64,000 nucleotides of DNA from Grammothele lineata (GCA_002150815.3 NDFF03000320.1:124001-188000); one strand, 5' to 3'. Counted from the stretch's first letter, positions 44,745-57,626 are shown. Translations and numbers: made by a program. Notes: generated by a model not told the origin, from the letters alone.

Positions 44745-47535
44745 ATGGAGAGCTCGCATCGCCTGAAAGAGCTTCTACAGGTTCAGCTGGCCTCAGATAG
44801 CAACTCCGTGCTTCACCTCCCATTCGTCCTCGAAATCCTCACGAAAGAAGACTTCGCACCTTCTGCGCATACGCAGAAATGGATAGCCCGTATCAACGCC
44901 TTGATACATGCCAAGGATTCTGCAGCGAAGTGGAGTGGACTGTGCCTTGCATTCCAAACGGCGATGTTCTCGAGGGAACTCATGTTGGAGTGTGCTCAGA
45001 GCTGGGTTGGTGCAGCGATGCCTCTGCTGGCGGTGCGTCTATTAGATCAGGTCATGCGTGTACTACGTCGAGCGAGCAATGCAATAGAATCAACCGCCCC
45101 CCACTACCAAGGCTGCCATTAGGCTACTTAGGTTTGTATTCTCCAGTGCGACGGACGTGCCCGAGTTCCAACGGCAGCTGTGTATACCGAACGTGCCGAA
45201 GTTCACGGCCGCGCTTATCCCTCTAGCGGAGAAGGAGAGTACGCAGGACGTTCAAGTAAGTCTCGTGCGTCGCCTTAGAGAGCAGTACGTTGTCTCAACT
45301 TCCTCAGCTGCTGGCTCTCGAGACCTTGACACACATCGTGTCGCTCTACCCTTCGCTCTGTCGGCCCCTCCATACGCCCTTGTCAAACATCGCCCTTCGC
45401 TCGCTGAACGGATCTGCGCCTACCCCTCTGACGGATGAGCGCGTTGAGGCGTGCTCCCGATTGTACGCCGTCCTTCCGCTTACAGGCGGCAAGGTGAACG
45501 CCCCGAATCTGTGGCGCAAGTCGCTCGAAGATACCATATCTTTTGCGTGGGGCGCATTCCTGCAGTCGAGAACCACCTATCCCAATCGAGGCAAGCGGAC
45601 GTGCGAAGTTGGCCGAAGCAACATTAACCACGTCCAATATAGATTTTACTGGAATGATCGCGCCCATTGCAACGGGGCAGGATCCCGTCATGGCTGTCCC
45701 TCTGGCATTGGACCGTTTGCGAGCTGCCGTGAAAGTCATTGATGATCTCCTCCGGTTGGTGCAACATTTTGATTCAACGCTAACAAATACTCACGTCTCT
45801 ACTAGCTCAAACATTCCTCGCCCCGTGTCTCTGCCACTCGGGCCGCTAGTACGACTATGCTCGGCCCTTCTACAATGTTCTGTAGATGAAAAGGTTGTTT
45901 AATGCACGCCGTGAAGGAGTAATGAAAGAAGGCTGACATCGTGGGACAGCCCGTACCACACGCAGATCATACTGTACACGCACTAGAACAGTCCGTGGTT
46001 CCCATGATGTGGGAGCTAGCATGTCAAGTGTTGGAGTCGGTATCGAGAACGTGAGTGTCGTATACACGCTACATGCTCCTGCTCACATTTGGAAACAGCG
46101 GCGGGCACCATCTAACACCTCACGTCACTACGCTTTTAGCGGCTTTGGCGCAGCTTCTCGAACACTCACGGACATCGTACGTGGTTTTATTTGTGAAGAG
46201 GTCATACGGCTGAATATTACGCGCAGGCACCAAACTCTGCTGACCCTGCAAACGATTGCTTCCCTACTTAGTCATGTCACTCATCTACACGATACGGTTA
46301 CCGCTTCGCGTCTGGCTCGGGCGGTCTTACCCCGACTTGCCGTCCTCTTGTCCAAGCGCTCGCAAGTCGATACTCAAGACGAGCATATACGGGCTCAGGC
46401 AAAAAGTAAAAAAGGGAAGAAGCGTGCTAGAGAGTACGAGGGCGACGAAGCATTAAAAGTAGGACAGGAGATTGTGTGTTCTACGGCTGAGGAAGGTTGC
46501 GCCTTGCTCGCTGCCACCGACTGTGCGGACCCTCTTTTCCTGGTTTGATGATACGTTTGGCTGATAGGGACCACCATCCCCTAGTGCTAGAAACGTTGTT
46601 GGTCGGCTCGCAAGTCAGCCCGCCGGTCCGCTCGATTGCTTCCAGGCTGCTACTCTCGGTTTATGCCTCTCTCCCCCAATTACCACCTGCCAGTATATCT
46701 CCAGACCTGTCTCTTCATGGGAGGCTGCACATAAAAGTTCGGCGCGCGTGCGTACGCCTTGCCATCGGTACCACCAATACCATGAGCAAATCACTAGGCC
46801 TGATCTTGGGTATATCAGACTATGCGGACAGAAACAACGTAAGCTAATATTTGGCATATGCCATAAATCCGCGTATAGCCTAACAGGCACACTTTCTGAC
46901 AGGAGAACCTTGCCGTCTTGACTGAACTGGATGTCCTCCTCCACCCGCGCGTCCCTCCTATGGTCCGATCACTGCCGCACGTCGAGACGTTGTCGTTGTT
47001 CCGTGCCGAAGAGGGACAGGAAGAAGAGGATGTTCGGAAGCGCATAAGCGTCGCAGTTCTTAACGAACAAGACCCTGGAGAACCGAACGTTGCCGCCGCG
47101 AGCCAAACGCCGCCCATCTCGATCCAGCAAGTGCCGTTCGATGCCACCAGAGACGCACCGAAAGCAGCGAGAATCGCCGATTCGTCCACGCGGCAGGATG
47201 CCCCCGTTGTTGCCATGCAGGTGGATTTTGCTCCCACAACATCAGCAGTGGCGACCTCTGGACAAGCACCGGAGCCTACATTCTTCCCGCGGCCTAGCCT
47301 GCAGTCGACAGCGGAACCGACTACAAGCCACCGCACAGCGCAAACACCGTTGCCACCGCCGCCGGATCCATTGCCGTCCCATACCGCTGCAGTTGGGCTG
47401 CGATCGATAACTTTGACCCAACCTGCCATTGCGCAACCACCACCGCCCTCGATGACGGCGCCGATGGGCGAGGAGGATGACGAAGACGAGCCCATGCCTA
47501 CCATTGACCTCGGTTCAGATTCGGATTCGGAATAG
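44745..47535 (+). CDS. RIX1: Pre-rRNA-processing protein Rix1/Ipi2 (PELP1 homologue)
   Basis: Ten exons: 44745-45032, 45088-45255, 45308-45590, 45643-45754, 45806-45893, 45950-46050, 46099-46176, 46227-46522, 46585-46838, 46903-47535; 766 residues. The N-terminal RIX1 domain is helical (WIARINALIH, AKWSGLCLAFQTAMFSRE, PTTKAAIRLLRFVFSSATD); further alpha repeats follow, with a Lys-rich patch (AKSKKGKKRAREYE), and the end is a Pro-rich linker with an acidic DEDEPMPTIDLGSDSDSE tail like that of PELP1. Known role: scaffold of the Rix1-Ipi1-Ipi3 complex that recruits Rea1 to pre-60S particles. Intron 3 (45591-45642) is GC-AG. It converges with the RRN11-like gene, only 108 bp apart. Confidence 0.9.
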
Positions 47536-47579
47536 TCGCGTAGCCATGTACAAACTTTGCATCCCCGGGCCGGGCAGGT

Positions 47580-47602
47580 GCCCGTCGCGGGAGTCGACGG
47601 GC
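47580..47602. terminator. Perfect stem-loop between the RIX1 and RRN11-like 3' ends
   Basis: GCCCGTCG, a 7-nt loop, then CGACGGGC: an 8-bp GC-rich perfect hairpin in the 108-bp gap between two convergent stops. It could act in 3'-end formation on either strand. Function is inference; eukaryotic Pol II does not need hairpin terminators. Confidence 0.35.
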
Positions 47603-47643
47603 CTCCACGAATCATGCCTATTGGACGGGGGCACAAAAATTAA

Positions 47644-48660
47644 TTAGGCTCCCGCGCGCACGCGCTTGCGGTCCTTCGCGGAGTCGTCGATGTCCATCTT
47701 CTCAATATCGGAGTCAGGGGAATCGCGATCCCTCGCGGGAGGGGGCCCGCCGGGTAGCTTAATGCCACACGCGATGGTTAGCACGAAGCGACGTCGGGGA
47801 GAAAGGGCGGGGGCCATGTGGCTGGAGGCGCGTACTTGCCTGACTGAGGAAAGTCGCGGCGACGACGTTTGACGGGTCGATTGCCCGAGCCCGTTCGAAA
47901 TGAGCCTCTGCGTCGCGGAGAAGGTTTGAATCCCAGCGCGGACCTGCGCAACCGCCGCGGCGGTCAGCAGAGTACAATTGGAGGTTTATTGCAGCGCATG
48001 ATATAGCGAGCGGTACGGACCGTACGTCGTTTCCTCGGAGATCCCGCTTGTTGGCTGCGCGAGATACAGCGCGATCAGGCCGGCGTACGTGTGCAATGCG
48101 GGATTATCCTGGTATGGGTATGACGGCAGGTATCTGGTGTAGCGCATGCGGTCAGCACGACAGCAGGAGGCGGCGGCGCCACGCACGGAGCGCCACGCTA
48201 GGGACGCACAAGTCGAGCTCTTCCATGGCACGTCTGCAATGGCCTGTCTGGATCAGCCGAAGGACGAGCTCTTTGAGTATAGACTCGCGCTGAGGCGGGG
48301 AAGACGGAGTGAGAGAAGGCACACAGAATTAGCCTCTAACGAGCCGCGCACCTCGTCCGGGTGCTGCCGCATCATGATGTTGAGGAAATGCACTCTCTCC
48401 GCGTTGCTTTCGGCGGTGTCGGCAGCGGAGCCGTTGTTGCCCTCGCCGAGGAGGAGGACACTAGTAGACCACATGGTCTTCCAATCGACTTCCCTGCATC
48501 GTGCAAGAATGGCCCAGGCTCGATGTGCTCGACTCCAATCATGTCGCTGTATGCAGAGCTGTAGGATATCAAAAAGGCGACGTATGTGTACTTTGCGTGA
48601 GGTTGAAGGTGGTCTGGAGCCCAGCGAGCTGAAGATGAACGAGTGGTCGCCGGTAGACAT
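47644..48660 (-). CDS. RNA polymerase I initiation factor, Rrn11/TAF1A-like
   Basis: Five exons: 48660-48352, 48289-48210, 48133-48021, 47943-47840, 47757-47644; 239 residues. Helical, TPR-like segments: RRLFDILQLCIQRHDWSRAHRAW, ESILKELVLRLIQTGHCRRAMEEL, YPYQDNPALHTYAGLIALYL and LLRDAEAHFERARAIDPSNVV, followed by a basic end. The order and motifs fit fungal Rrn11, a TPR subunit of the Pol I core factor (TAF1A in animals), which recruits Pol I to rDNA promoters. The assignment rests on pattern memory and is not certain. The context supports it: RIX1 is beside it and RPA190 is 1.6 kb away. Intron 4 (47839-47758) is GC-AG. It is divergent from the LAA2-like gene over 144 bp. Confidence 0.72.
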
Positions 48661-48804
48661 TCGTCGAGCTGAGAAACGCGAGCGATCAAACGAGCGCCCA
48701 GCGACTACGGTCACCTTGCCTCCATACCATCCCCGCTGCTACTAAGGGCGTGTCATCGCTTGCTTGTCTGTGCCACCCGCTACGCCTCTCGACAATAGAC
48801 GGCA

Positions 48805-50000
48805 ATGGACGACGATATAGCATTTGGCGCATCCATCTGGGGCGCTCCAGACGACACAGTTGCACCACCTTTGACCCTGCACCCACCTCCACTCGCACTA
48901 TCCCCAGGACCATCTACGACGCGGGACGACTTCGATGACTTTGACAGTTTCCGGACACCCGCAGAGACCATGACTGGCTCTGGAGACGAGGCGCAGGATG
49001 ATGATTTTGGAGATTTCGGGGATTTCGGAGACACGGAGCAGTTTCCCGTTACTCCTGGATTCTCGACCTCGTTCAGAGAACCCAGATACGCGGAGCCCGA
49101 GAGGCTTGCGGGACCCTCGGCTGGCATGGATTGGATGCCGCTACGACTCAATCCTCCGCCCTCACGCGACCAGTTACAGGCGCAGGTCGACAGTGTTCTA
49201 GGACCGCTCTGGATGCACGACGATACATCTCACCTAACAGACGACGCCATCCGAGAAATCGGCGGTTTGAATCAGACACTGATCACCCCTCAAAGGTACC
49301 TGCTTTCAACTGCTTTGGTGAACCTTGAATCTCAATCTACAGGTGGTTCCAGTCGTCAGCTATATAACGCCTTGTTGCCCCCAACACCCCCGTCGTTCCA
49401 GCCCGTCAACTGGACGCGTTCGCGGATCAGACGACAACACCTCATTCACCTAGGAATACCCATCAATCTTGATGAAGTATTGCCGCGAACGAATGGCGCA
49501 CTGCCCACACTCGAAATCACGACGCGGCCCATGTCAGCCCCTCCTGGACCCCGGGGTGGTGTTAGCAAGCTGCAGTCCGCGATGCATAATCCTCGGGCAG
49601 GATCCCGTCCGGCATCACCTTCCCCAAGAGCAGGGTCATCCGCTGCTGCTCAGTTGAGGCTCGGACCCAAGCCGGAGGTTGACGGCAATAAGACAGAGCA
49701 GCTACTCAGTCTCTCAGCAGGTATAATCTTCTCTCTCACGGTATACCTACAATTCTGACGTCCTTTCCAGATCGAATGTCTCTTATGCCGCTGTCAACGC
49801 TGGAGAGACATTTGACTGACATCAAGACACACACAGCGAGCGCGTCGGCTTTGCTAACGTACCTATTACAAACACGGGATGCTCTCCAGCAGGACTCGGA
49901 GACATACAACAAACTGATAGGAGAGCTGGTTGGCGAGGCGCAGAAAATCAAGACAGGAAAAAGGGCTGCAGTCACTCGGAGAGGGAGCGGAATGGTCTAG
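48805..50000 (+). CDS. AP-1 clathrin-adaptor accessory protein, Laa2-like (DUF5102)
   Basis: Three exons: 48805-49295, 49353-49720, 49771-50000; 362 residues. The N-terminus carries acidic-phenylalanine motifs (DDFDDFDSF, DDDFGDFGDFG) of the kind that bind the gamma-ear of AP-1 in aftiphilin-type proteins, plus IWGAP. The middle has RIRRQHLIHLGIPINLDEVLP, the most conserved-looking block; the C-terminus is a helix-rich segment (TASASALLTYLLQTRDALQQ). This matches my memory of the fungal Laa2/YBL010C family, which tethers Laa1 to AP-1 on Golgi and endosome membranes. Intron 1 was set so that the frame through LYNALLPP is kept. Confidence 0.7.
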
Positions 50001-50264
50001 TGGATTGTACCGCTGTAGTGTTGTATTTTACGCGGACATCCGCTCTTCATACCCCTTCTTCTGAACCTGGGCCTGGTGAATTGGCCGGACGCGCGATGTC
50101 ATGACGCAAAGCGCCCACCGCCGTCCCGGGCCGTAGTGATCTGAATTTTTGGATCCCGGCGCGGTCCTGCAGGTCTTCCCGCGACTTGTGCTCCTCGTCG
50201 TCCCCCTTCCGCTCGTCGGCTTTGCAACTCGCGCTGCTTAGTTGCAAGGACATTCGCTGCTGCC

Positions 50265-53200
50265 ATGAACATATCCCTCCCCATTCCGTCCACTGTCGCC
50301 AGCATCTCTTTCTCCTTTCTCACTTCTGAGGATGTTCGGCGAATCTCCGTCAAGCAAATCGTGAATCCCGTTCTTCTCGATGACCTCAATCGGCCCAACG
50401 CTGGTGGATTGTATGACCCTGCGCTTGGGCCCAGCGACAAACAAGACATGTGCGTGTATCTCTTCTCTCGAGCTGGGCCGGCGCTCAAGGTTGCAACAGT
50501 TGCGGAACATGTCGCCTGTCTTATTTCACCTGCCCTGGTCATTATGGACATATCGAGCTTCCTGCACCTGTCTTTCATCCGTTGTTTATGGTGAACGCAT
50601 ACCACTTACTGCGAGGAACGTGCCTATTCTGTCATAGGTTCAAAGTCAGCCGGTTTGTGGTATGTCTTCACCCATGCACCTCCTCTCTACGTGATGCGAG
50701 GTCTGTTTTAGTTGTGCAAATTTGTCGCCAAACTACGGCTACTGGAATACGGGTTTCTTGTCGCTGCAAAAGCACTGGACGACATCCACTACAGCACGAA
50801 GAAGAGCCGGGGTGGAGACGATGAAGAAGAAGACGGAGAGCCGGAGGAAACCTACGAAGCGTACGAACAGCGAATCAACCTCTACGTCGCCGCGCATATG
50901 GCTACCGCATCCAGCAGCAAACGCGATGCATACAAGGACAGCCTCGTCTACCAAACGCGCAAGGACGTCATCAACGACTTCATCAAGACGACCATCGCGA
51001 GAAAGTGCCAGAGCAAGGGCTGCCAAGCGTGAGTGCCTAGAATTCCTTCAATGCTTTGACTCTAACACTCGGTCAAGTCATGGCTATACCTTCCGTAAGG
51101 AGGGCCACACTAAAATCATCGAGTATGATTTAACAGTGAAGCAGAAGCAGCAACACCACGCCATTGGGTTAAAGCGTCCGAACGTCATGTTGGACGAGAA
51201 GAAGAGTAGAGCCTCTTCAACGCCTCAGCAGACGAACGGCCGTTCTATGGACACGTCAAATGAGGACTCGAGCGAGGAAGACGATGTGGATGAGAATGGC
51301 GAGGACGTTTTCTCGGATGACGACGAGGAAGAAGGGCAACCTAGTCACCACCAATTTGGTCCACCAAAGTCGGCGAGCGGAAAGGTCAAGACGTCGCGCG
51401 GACGCAACGAACGCGTGATGCCTCCGGAAGAGTGTCGTGCGCACCTTCGCCGGCTGTTCGCCAACGAGTCTGTGATGTGCTCCCTTCTCTTCGGCCGGCA
51501 CGGCCCCTTCGCCCCCTTGACCCAACACAATCTCTCCCTCGCCTCCGCGGATATGTTCTTTCTCGAGGTACTTCCCGTCAGCCCTACGCGGTTCCGTCCC
51601 CCCGCCAAGATGGGCGAAATGCTTTTCGAACACCCGCAGAACGAGCTGCTCTCCAAAGTGCTCACCACATCCTACCGGCTCCGTGATCTCAATAACAACC
51701 TTCGGGTGGCGTCGGAAAAGGGCTCTGATGTCGACGAGGCGCAACAGAGACGGATTCTGCAGTCTTTGCTCGACACCTTGATCCAGCTCCAAGTCGACGT
51801 GAACAGTTACATCGACAGCAGCAAGAACCCCACTCCGATCCGACAAGGTCGTTTGCCACCCGCCGGCGTCAAGCAAGGCCTGGAAAAAAAAGAAGGGTTG
51901 TTCCGGAAGCATATGATGGTCCGTGAATATTGTCTATTGCGAGAACTATGTGTACAGGTGGTTTATGCTCCTTTAGGGCAAACGAGTCAACTACGCCGCG
52001 CGATCGGTTATCTCCCCGGATGTCAACATTGAACCCAGCGAGATTGGCATCCCTCCTGTCTTCGCCCGCAAGCTCACCTTCCCGGAACCTGTCACTGCGA
52101 ATAACTTTAGCGAGCTGCGGCAATGCGTGATCACGGGGGCTCGTGGGTATCCTGGCGCCACAATGGTCGAGTACGAGGATGGGCATCTACAGTTCTTGGT
52201 ATGATTTTTCAAACCCCTCATTGATCTTGCTAATTGATATGAGCGGAAATATAGGATAAATTGACGCAAGAACAACGCACGGCCATAGCTAACCAGCTGT
52301 TGACACCTCAGGAAGGCTCGCATGGTTCTGTTCAGCGCCATGGCTTGTATACGGCCACGCCTGCAGCGAATAAGAAGGTGTACAGGCACCTCCGCAACGG
52401 AGATATCCTCATTCTGAACCGTCAGCCCACTCTTCATAAGCCGAGCATGATGTGTCACAAGGCCCGCGTCTTGCACGGTGAGAAGACCATCCGCATGCAT
52501 TACGCAAACTGGTACGATGTCTACAATCAACATATGCGAGCTTCCTGCTAACTTCTCATCACAGCAATTCATACAACGGTGAGTCCCATCGCCTCGGAGA
52601 TGATCGGCCTACTGACGCTATAGGCACAAATAGCGGATTTTGACGGCGATGGTGAGTGCCTTGGTCTCTTGGCTAGTTTACTTCTGACCATTGCCCATCA
52701 GAGATGAACATTCATTTTCCACGTACGTTACTATATCCGTGTAGGAACTCATAACCGTCTTACATGAAAATCCCTTAGAGAACCAAGTCGCACGGGCGGA
52801 AGCGTATCTCATTGCCAATACTGACAACCAATACCTTGTGCCGACTTCGGGAAAGCCGTTGCGTGGTCTCATTCAGGACCATGTCGTCGCTGGCGTGTGG
52901 ATGACAGCGCAAGATACGTTCTTCACGCGGGAAGAGTATTTCCAACTCCTGTATGGAGCCTTGCGACCCGAAGAATCTCCCGAGCAACACAGCGGTAGGC
53001 TTGTCACATTACCGCCCACAATATGGAAGCCGAAGCCATTATGGACGGGCAAGCAGATTGTGTGTCATTGTTGTTAGTTGGAACCGCGTTTTGGTCTGAC
53101 ACGTAGCCATTGCGCGACAGATCTCCACCGTCCTGAAGAATATCACGCCACATACCTTCGAGGGGCTGAACCTACATGCGCAGGCAAAGGTTCCGGGCCA

Positions 53201-56200
53201 CCTGTGGGGTAAGGACTCCAAGGAGGACCAAGTCGTCTTCATGGATGGCGAGCTGCTCTCGGGTGTTCTGGATAAGTCGGCGTTTGGCGCTTCTGACTTC
53301 GGCCTCGTGCACTCAGTCTATGAGCTGTACGGTGCCGACATCGCAGGCAAGCTGCTCGGCATCCTTAGTCGGCTCTTCACCAAATTCCTACAGCATCGCG
53401 CGTTCACGTGCCGCATGGATGACCTTGCGCTTACCCCGGATGGCAATCAGCGGCGCGCGGAGATATTGGTCAGGGGCGTAAACCTGGGCACGGAGGGCGC
53501 CACCGAGAACTTCCCGGTGCTCAAGAACACGGCCGAGCAAGACAAGCCCGTGGTGCTGCGCTCGCTTCTGGAGGATGTATTGCGTGACGATGGCAAGATG
53601 GCCGGACTTGACATGACGGTCAAGGGAAAATTGGCCAAGCTGACCAAGTCTATCGCGGACGCCGTCATGCCCCACGGCCTCCTGCGTCAGTTCCCGCACA
53701 ACCACATGCAGGCGATGACTGTCTCGGGAGCAAAGGGTAGCGCTGTCAATGCGCAGCAGATTTCCTGTGCGCTAGGTCAGCAAGAGCTCGAGGGTCGGCG
53801 CGTTCCCGTCATGGTTAGTGGGAAGACACTGCCCTCGTTCAAACCCTTCGAGACACGAGCGATCGCGGGCGGCTATGTCGCCAGCCGTTTCCTCACTGGT
53901 GTCAAACCCCAGGAATTTTTCTTCCATTGTATGGCCGGCCGTGAGGGTCTCATCGATACAGCGGTCAAGACGTCGCGTTCAGGTTACCTCCAGCGCTGTC
54001 TCATCAAGCACCTGGAGGGTATCCGTGTACACTACGACAACACTGTTCGCGGCAGCGACTCATCCGTATACCAGTTCAACTACGGCGGAGATTCGCTTGA
54101 TGTCACCAAGCAGAAGCATTTACTGCAGTTCGAGTTCATCGCGCGAAATGAGACTTCTTTCGTTCAACGTTTACACCCTGTGGAGCTCACCGGCGTCGTG
54201 GGCGAGGAAGCTATCAATTACATGAAGAAGATCGTCAAGTACAAGGAGAAGAAGCACAAGCGGGACAGGCTCCTTCCCACGATATCGAAGTACCCCCCAC
54301 AGCGCTACCTTGGCAGCACGTCAGAGCTTTTCGCGGATAAGGTCGACGACTACGTCCAGAAGAATCCTCACGGTCTTCTCAAGGAAAAAGAGGTCACGGG
54401 GTTCCGTCCCAAGCGGCGCAGGGTTCTAGTCACTAAGAAGCATTTCCAAATTCTGACCAGTGTCAAGTACATGCGCAGCCTAGTCGAGCCCGGAGAGGCA
54501 GTGGGCCTTCTTGCCTCCCAAGGGTAGGTTAGCTCGGTGTCTTGGCTAGATATCACACGCTTATGCCTTCATATCAATTACAGTGTCGGCGAACCGTCCA
54601 CTCAGATGACTCTTAACACCTTCCATTTCGCAGGTACGTCTCTGACATGGCTGAAGGTTAATGATATCCGACGTACTAACATTCCGAAAGGCCACGGCGC
54701 GGCCAACGTCACACTCGGTATCCCCCGCCTGCGGGAGATCGTGATGACGGCATCCCAGAAACCCAAGACGCCGTCTATGACGATGAAGGTTCCATCTAAC
54801 ACGACGCCGTCTGCCCTTCAGAGCTTCTGCAAGCAAGCTAGTCGACTCGCGCTTTCTCACGTCGTCGATAAGGTCAACGTTACGGAGCAACTAGTCCTGA
54901 AGGGGGAATCTCGGAGCAAGGAGTTCAGGATTGACCTCATCTTCTACCCTCGCGCAGAGTACGAAGAAGAGTACAACGTGACGCCTGTTGAGATCCTAGC
55001 CGCGTTCGCCACCAAGTTCCCGCTCATCTTCAAGAAGGAACTCGCGGTAGAGCTGAAGAAGCTTGATGCTGACCTAAAGAGCCAGCGCACGGAGCTTGGC
55101 AAGGGCCGTGCTATGCGTGACCAGCCTACAGGAGGCGCGAGCGGAGAGGAAGAGGGCGGAGAGGAGCCCCGCAGCAGGGCACGCAACGACGACGACGACT
55201 CGAGTGAGATCGGTGATGGCGATGCGACGACTTCCAAGATGAAACTTCAGCGGAAGGAGCAGGCGACGTACGAGGACGATGAGGACGACGATGAGGATGC
55301 CGATCAGGGAGGCGAGCTGGATGACATGGATATCGAAGCGGCGTATGCTTCGGCGGGGGAAGACGATGACCAGAGAGCGGGCGCGGATGGAGACGGCACG
55401 ACACATACGCCGACGCAAGAACATACGCGTGTAGAAGGTTTGTTCTTGGAGAACCTACCTAGCGCCACATCGTTCTCGTTCCGCGATAGTGGGTGCACGA
55501 TCGGGTTGCAGGTGAGTGTGGCTGCCGTCCGCATACGCCGCACAACCGCGAGATTGATGGGCCCTGTCTAGTTCGGATCCACCATGCCCAAATTACTCCT
55601 GGTTGGGTTAGTCGAGAGAGTTTGTCTCAAGACAGTCGTCCGCGAAATTCCAGGTATCATGGACTGTTTCATGAATGAAGAGGACGGGAAGAATGGGCAG
55701 AAGATCTATTCTGTAGGTCCTTACCCCGCAGCGCTAGGGCGCATCATGTCTCGCCTTCTACACACTACTGACATCTCAACGCGCCCGCGTCGCAGCTCAC
55801 GACAAACGGCTCGAACATCCCCGGGCTGTGGCAGTTCGCTTCCGCCCGCGGAGAGAGTATCATCGACGAGAATGGCATCTACTCCAACGACATCTACGCT
55901 CTGCTGTGCGCATATGGCGTGGAGGCTGCGCGTGCCGCCATTCTGCGAGAAATCGGCGGCGTCTTCGCCGTGTACAAGATCGACGTGGACATCCGTCATC
56001 TGGAGCTAATCGCAGATTACATGGTACGTGACCCGCCCGGTTCCGTGCATCGCCTATCTACTCACACCCACGCGTCGGCCGGTACACACTGACGCGCAGA
56101 CTTTCGACGGCGGCTACAAGCCCTTCAACCGAAAAGGGATCTCTACGAACCCGTCACCGCTTCTCAAAGCGTCGTACGAGACAACGGCGGCGTTCCTCTC

Positions 56201-56345
56201 CGACGCCACGCTGCATGGTGACTTTGACGACCTGACCACCCCATCCGGCAACATCGTCATGGGCAGGCTGAGCCGCACGGGCACAGGGGTTTTCGATGTT
56301 GTGATGCCGGTTGGCCACACGGCCGCTGCCGCCGGTATGTCATAG
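50265..56345 (+). CDS. RPA190: DNA-directed RNA polymerase I largest subunit (A190)
   Basis: Sixteen exons: 50265-50449, 50500-50659, 50712-51028, 51078-51918, 51977-52198, 52255-52511, 52565-52578, 52634-52651, 52702-52722, 52779-53059, 53121-54523, 54584-54633, 54691-55511, 55572-55712, 55796-56023, 56100-56345; 1734 residues. The clamp zinc site is [41 protein letters not shown] (catalytic Mg binding), the bridge-helix region [13 protein letters not shown] and [17 protein letters not shown] follow. Acidic inserts (about 320-340 and 1350-1440) are typical of Pol I. The C-terminal cleft domain ([24 protein letters not shown]) is complete. Known role: catalytic core of the polymerase that transcribes 35S rDNA. 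The active-site motif sits on an 18-nt exon flanked by 14- and 21-nt exons. Confidence 0.98.
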
Positions 56346-57626
56346 ACCGTATTCGGCAGAGTGAAAAGTATTGTACCATCTATATGTAGCTAACGGCTTT
56401 TCGACCCGCATTCGACGTCCATGACGTCCCGCGTGCTCCGCCGCGCCTGCGCGAAGAGAGCGCTCGCGGCGGAGGCGCGGGGAATGCACACGATATTTGG
56501 TCACCGGTGCAAGGCTATCCAAAGGCAAGCACGCATCCTACCGCCGAGTGTACGGAGCACGCCGCGCGAGACGTCGTTTGTCCCGCGTCCGCGTGCAGGG
56601 CTATACGTAAAGCTTAACGCGGCGCCCGATTGATGCCAGGACGTCGCGGACCGTCCGGCTGTATCTCCCTCGTATATCTCGCAGCCACCGTCCGAACAGG
56701 GACGCGTCGCCAGGACGGGCGCAGTCGCGAGCCCATTAAATCCCTCCAACATATAGCCAAATCGGACGCCCAGGGGCGACGATGCGGGGTCGCTCCCCCA
56801 ATGGCGAGCCACAATATTGGAGCCGAGTGTTGTGCGCACGGACGGCTTGCAACGGTTTAGTGGCAGTCTATCTGCATGGAAAATTGGTGCGTCTCATCGC
56901 CGTGACAGACCGCGACAAAACATCCCGCGCGCCCGGGGAGAACACCAACCCTCTTCGGGTATCGGCCTCCAGGGCCACGATCGGCCGTGTATCGCGAGCG
57001 CACGCGGGCAGACGCGAGCGCGTGTCTGGGATCGCCCTGCGACATCTGCAAGGGGAAGGAGATGGCGCGTTTGTCGCGAACGCTCGGGGGTGGGACACCT
57101 TGGGCGCATTAGACGTACTTTATCACGGACATCCCAATGTATCAAAATTGGGAGAGAACGCGACCGAGCACGGACGAGATCTGGGCGCATGTCCCTCTTG
57201 CTGGTGCCGCAGCCGGCTGCTTTGGTCGACTACAGGTAACCGTTGCAATTCTTGGGGACCTTAGTCCGCCCGAAGCGGTGATCACCAGGACCCACACCGC
57301 GACTGGTGAGCGGACCAAATGCGGTCAAGCCTGGTCCGTCGATGGATCGCGCCCCAGGCAGGGCGCGCTCGCGGGAGTTCAGTCGAGGAATGTCTGAGTG
57401 ATCTGGCGAAGAACGGCATGACATCCTGTCGAACTCCGGAAATTGTGTCAGGAGCGGCGGGGTACGAGAACCGTGCCCGCGCTATGAGCCAGTATAAAAG
57501 GCTCGCAAAGACTCACCATAGAGGACAACACACCACCTCAACACTCTTCCCTCGAAGCCCATCGTCCGCTCGGACAGAATCTACCTCTACTATCTCCACC
57601 TCCACCAACCCTTACACGTGGCCGAT
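56346..57626. other. Gene-free stretch, 1.3 kb
   Basis: Lies between RPA190 and the small Cys-rich gene. Only GC-driven, motif-free frames are present. A TATAAAAG box near its end belongs to the next gene. Confidence 0.55.
57493..57500 (+). promoter_or_regulatory. TATA box of the small Cys-rich protein gene
   Basis: A perfect TATAAAAG, 127 bp before the ATG, followed by a CA- and CT-rich leader as in strongly expressed fungal genes. Confidence 0.6.

Noticed and set aside
46497..46584. Open frame extending RIX1 exon 9 upstream (GLMIRLADRD segment)
   Set aside because: Joining at 46522/46585 restores the family-like LLAATDLLETLLVG with a canonical GT-AG intron; the upstream segment cannot be joined in phase by any good site.
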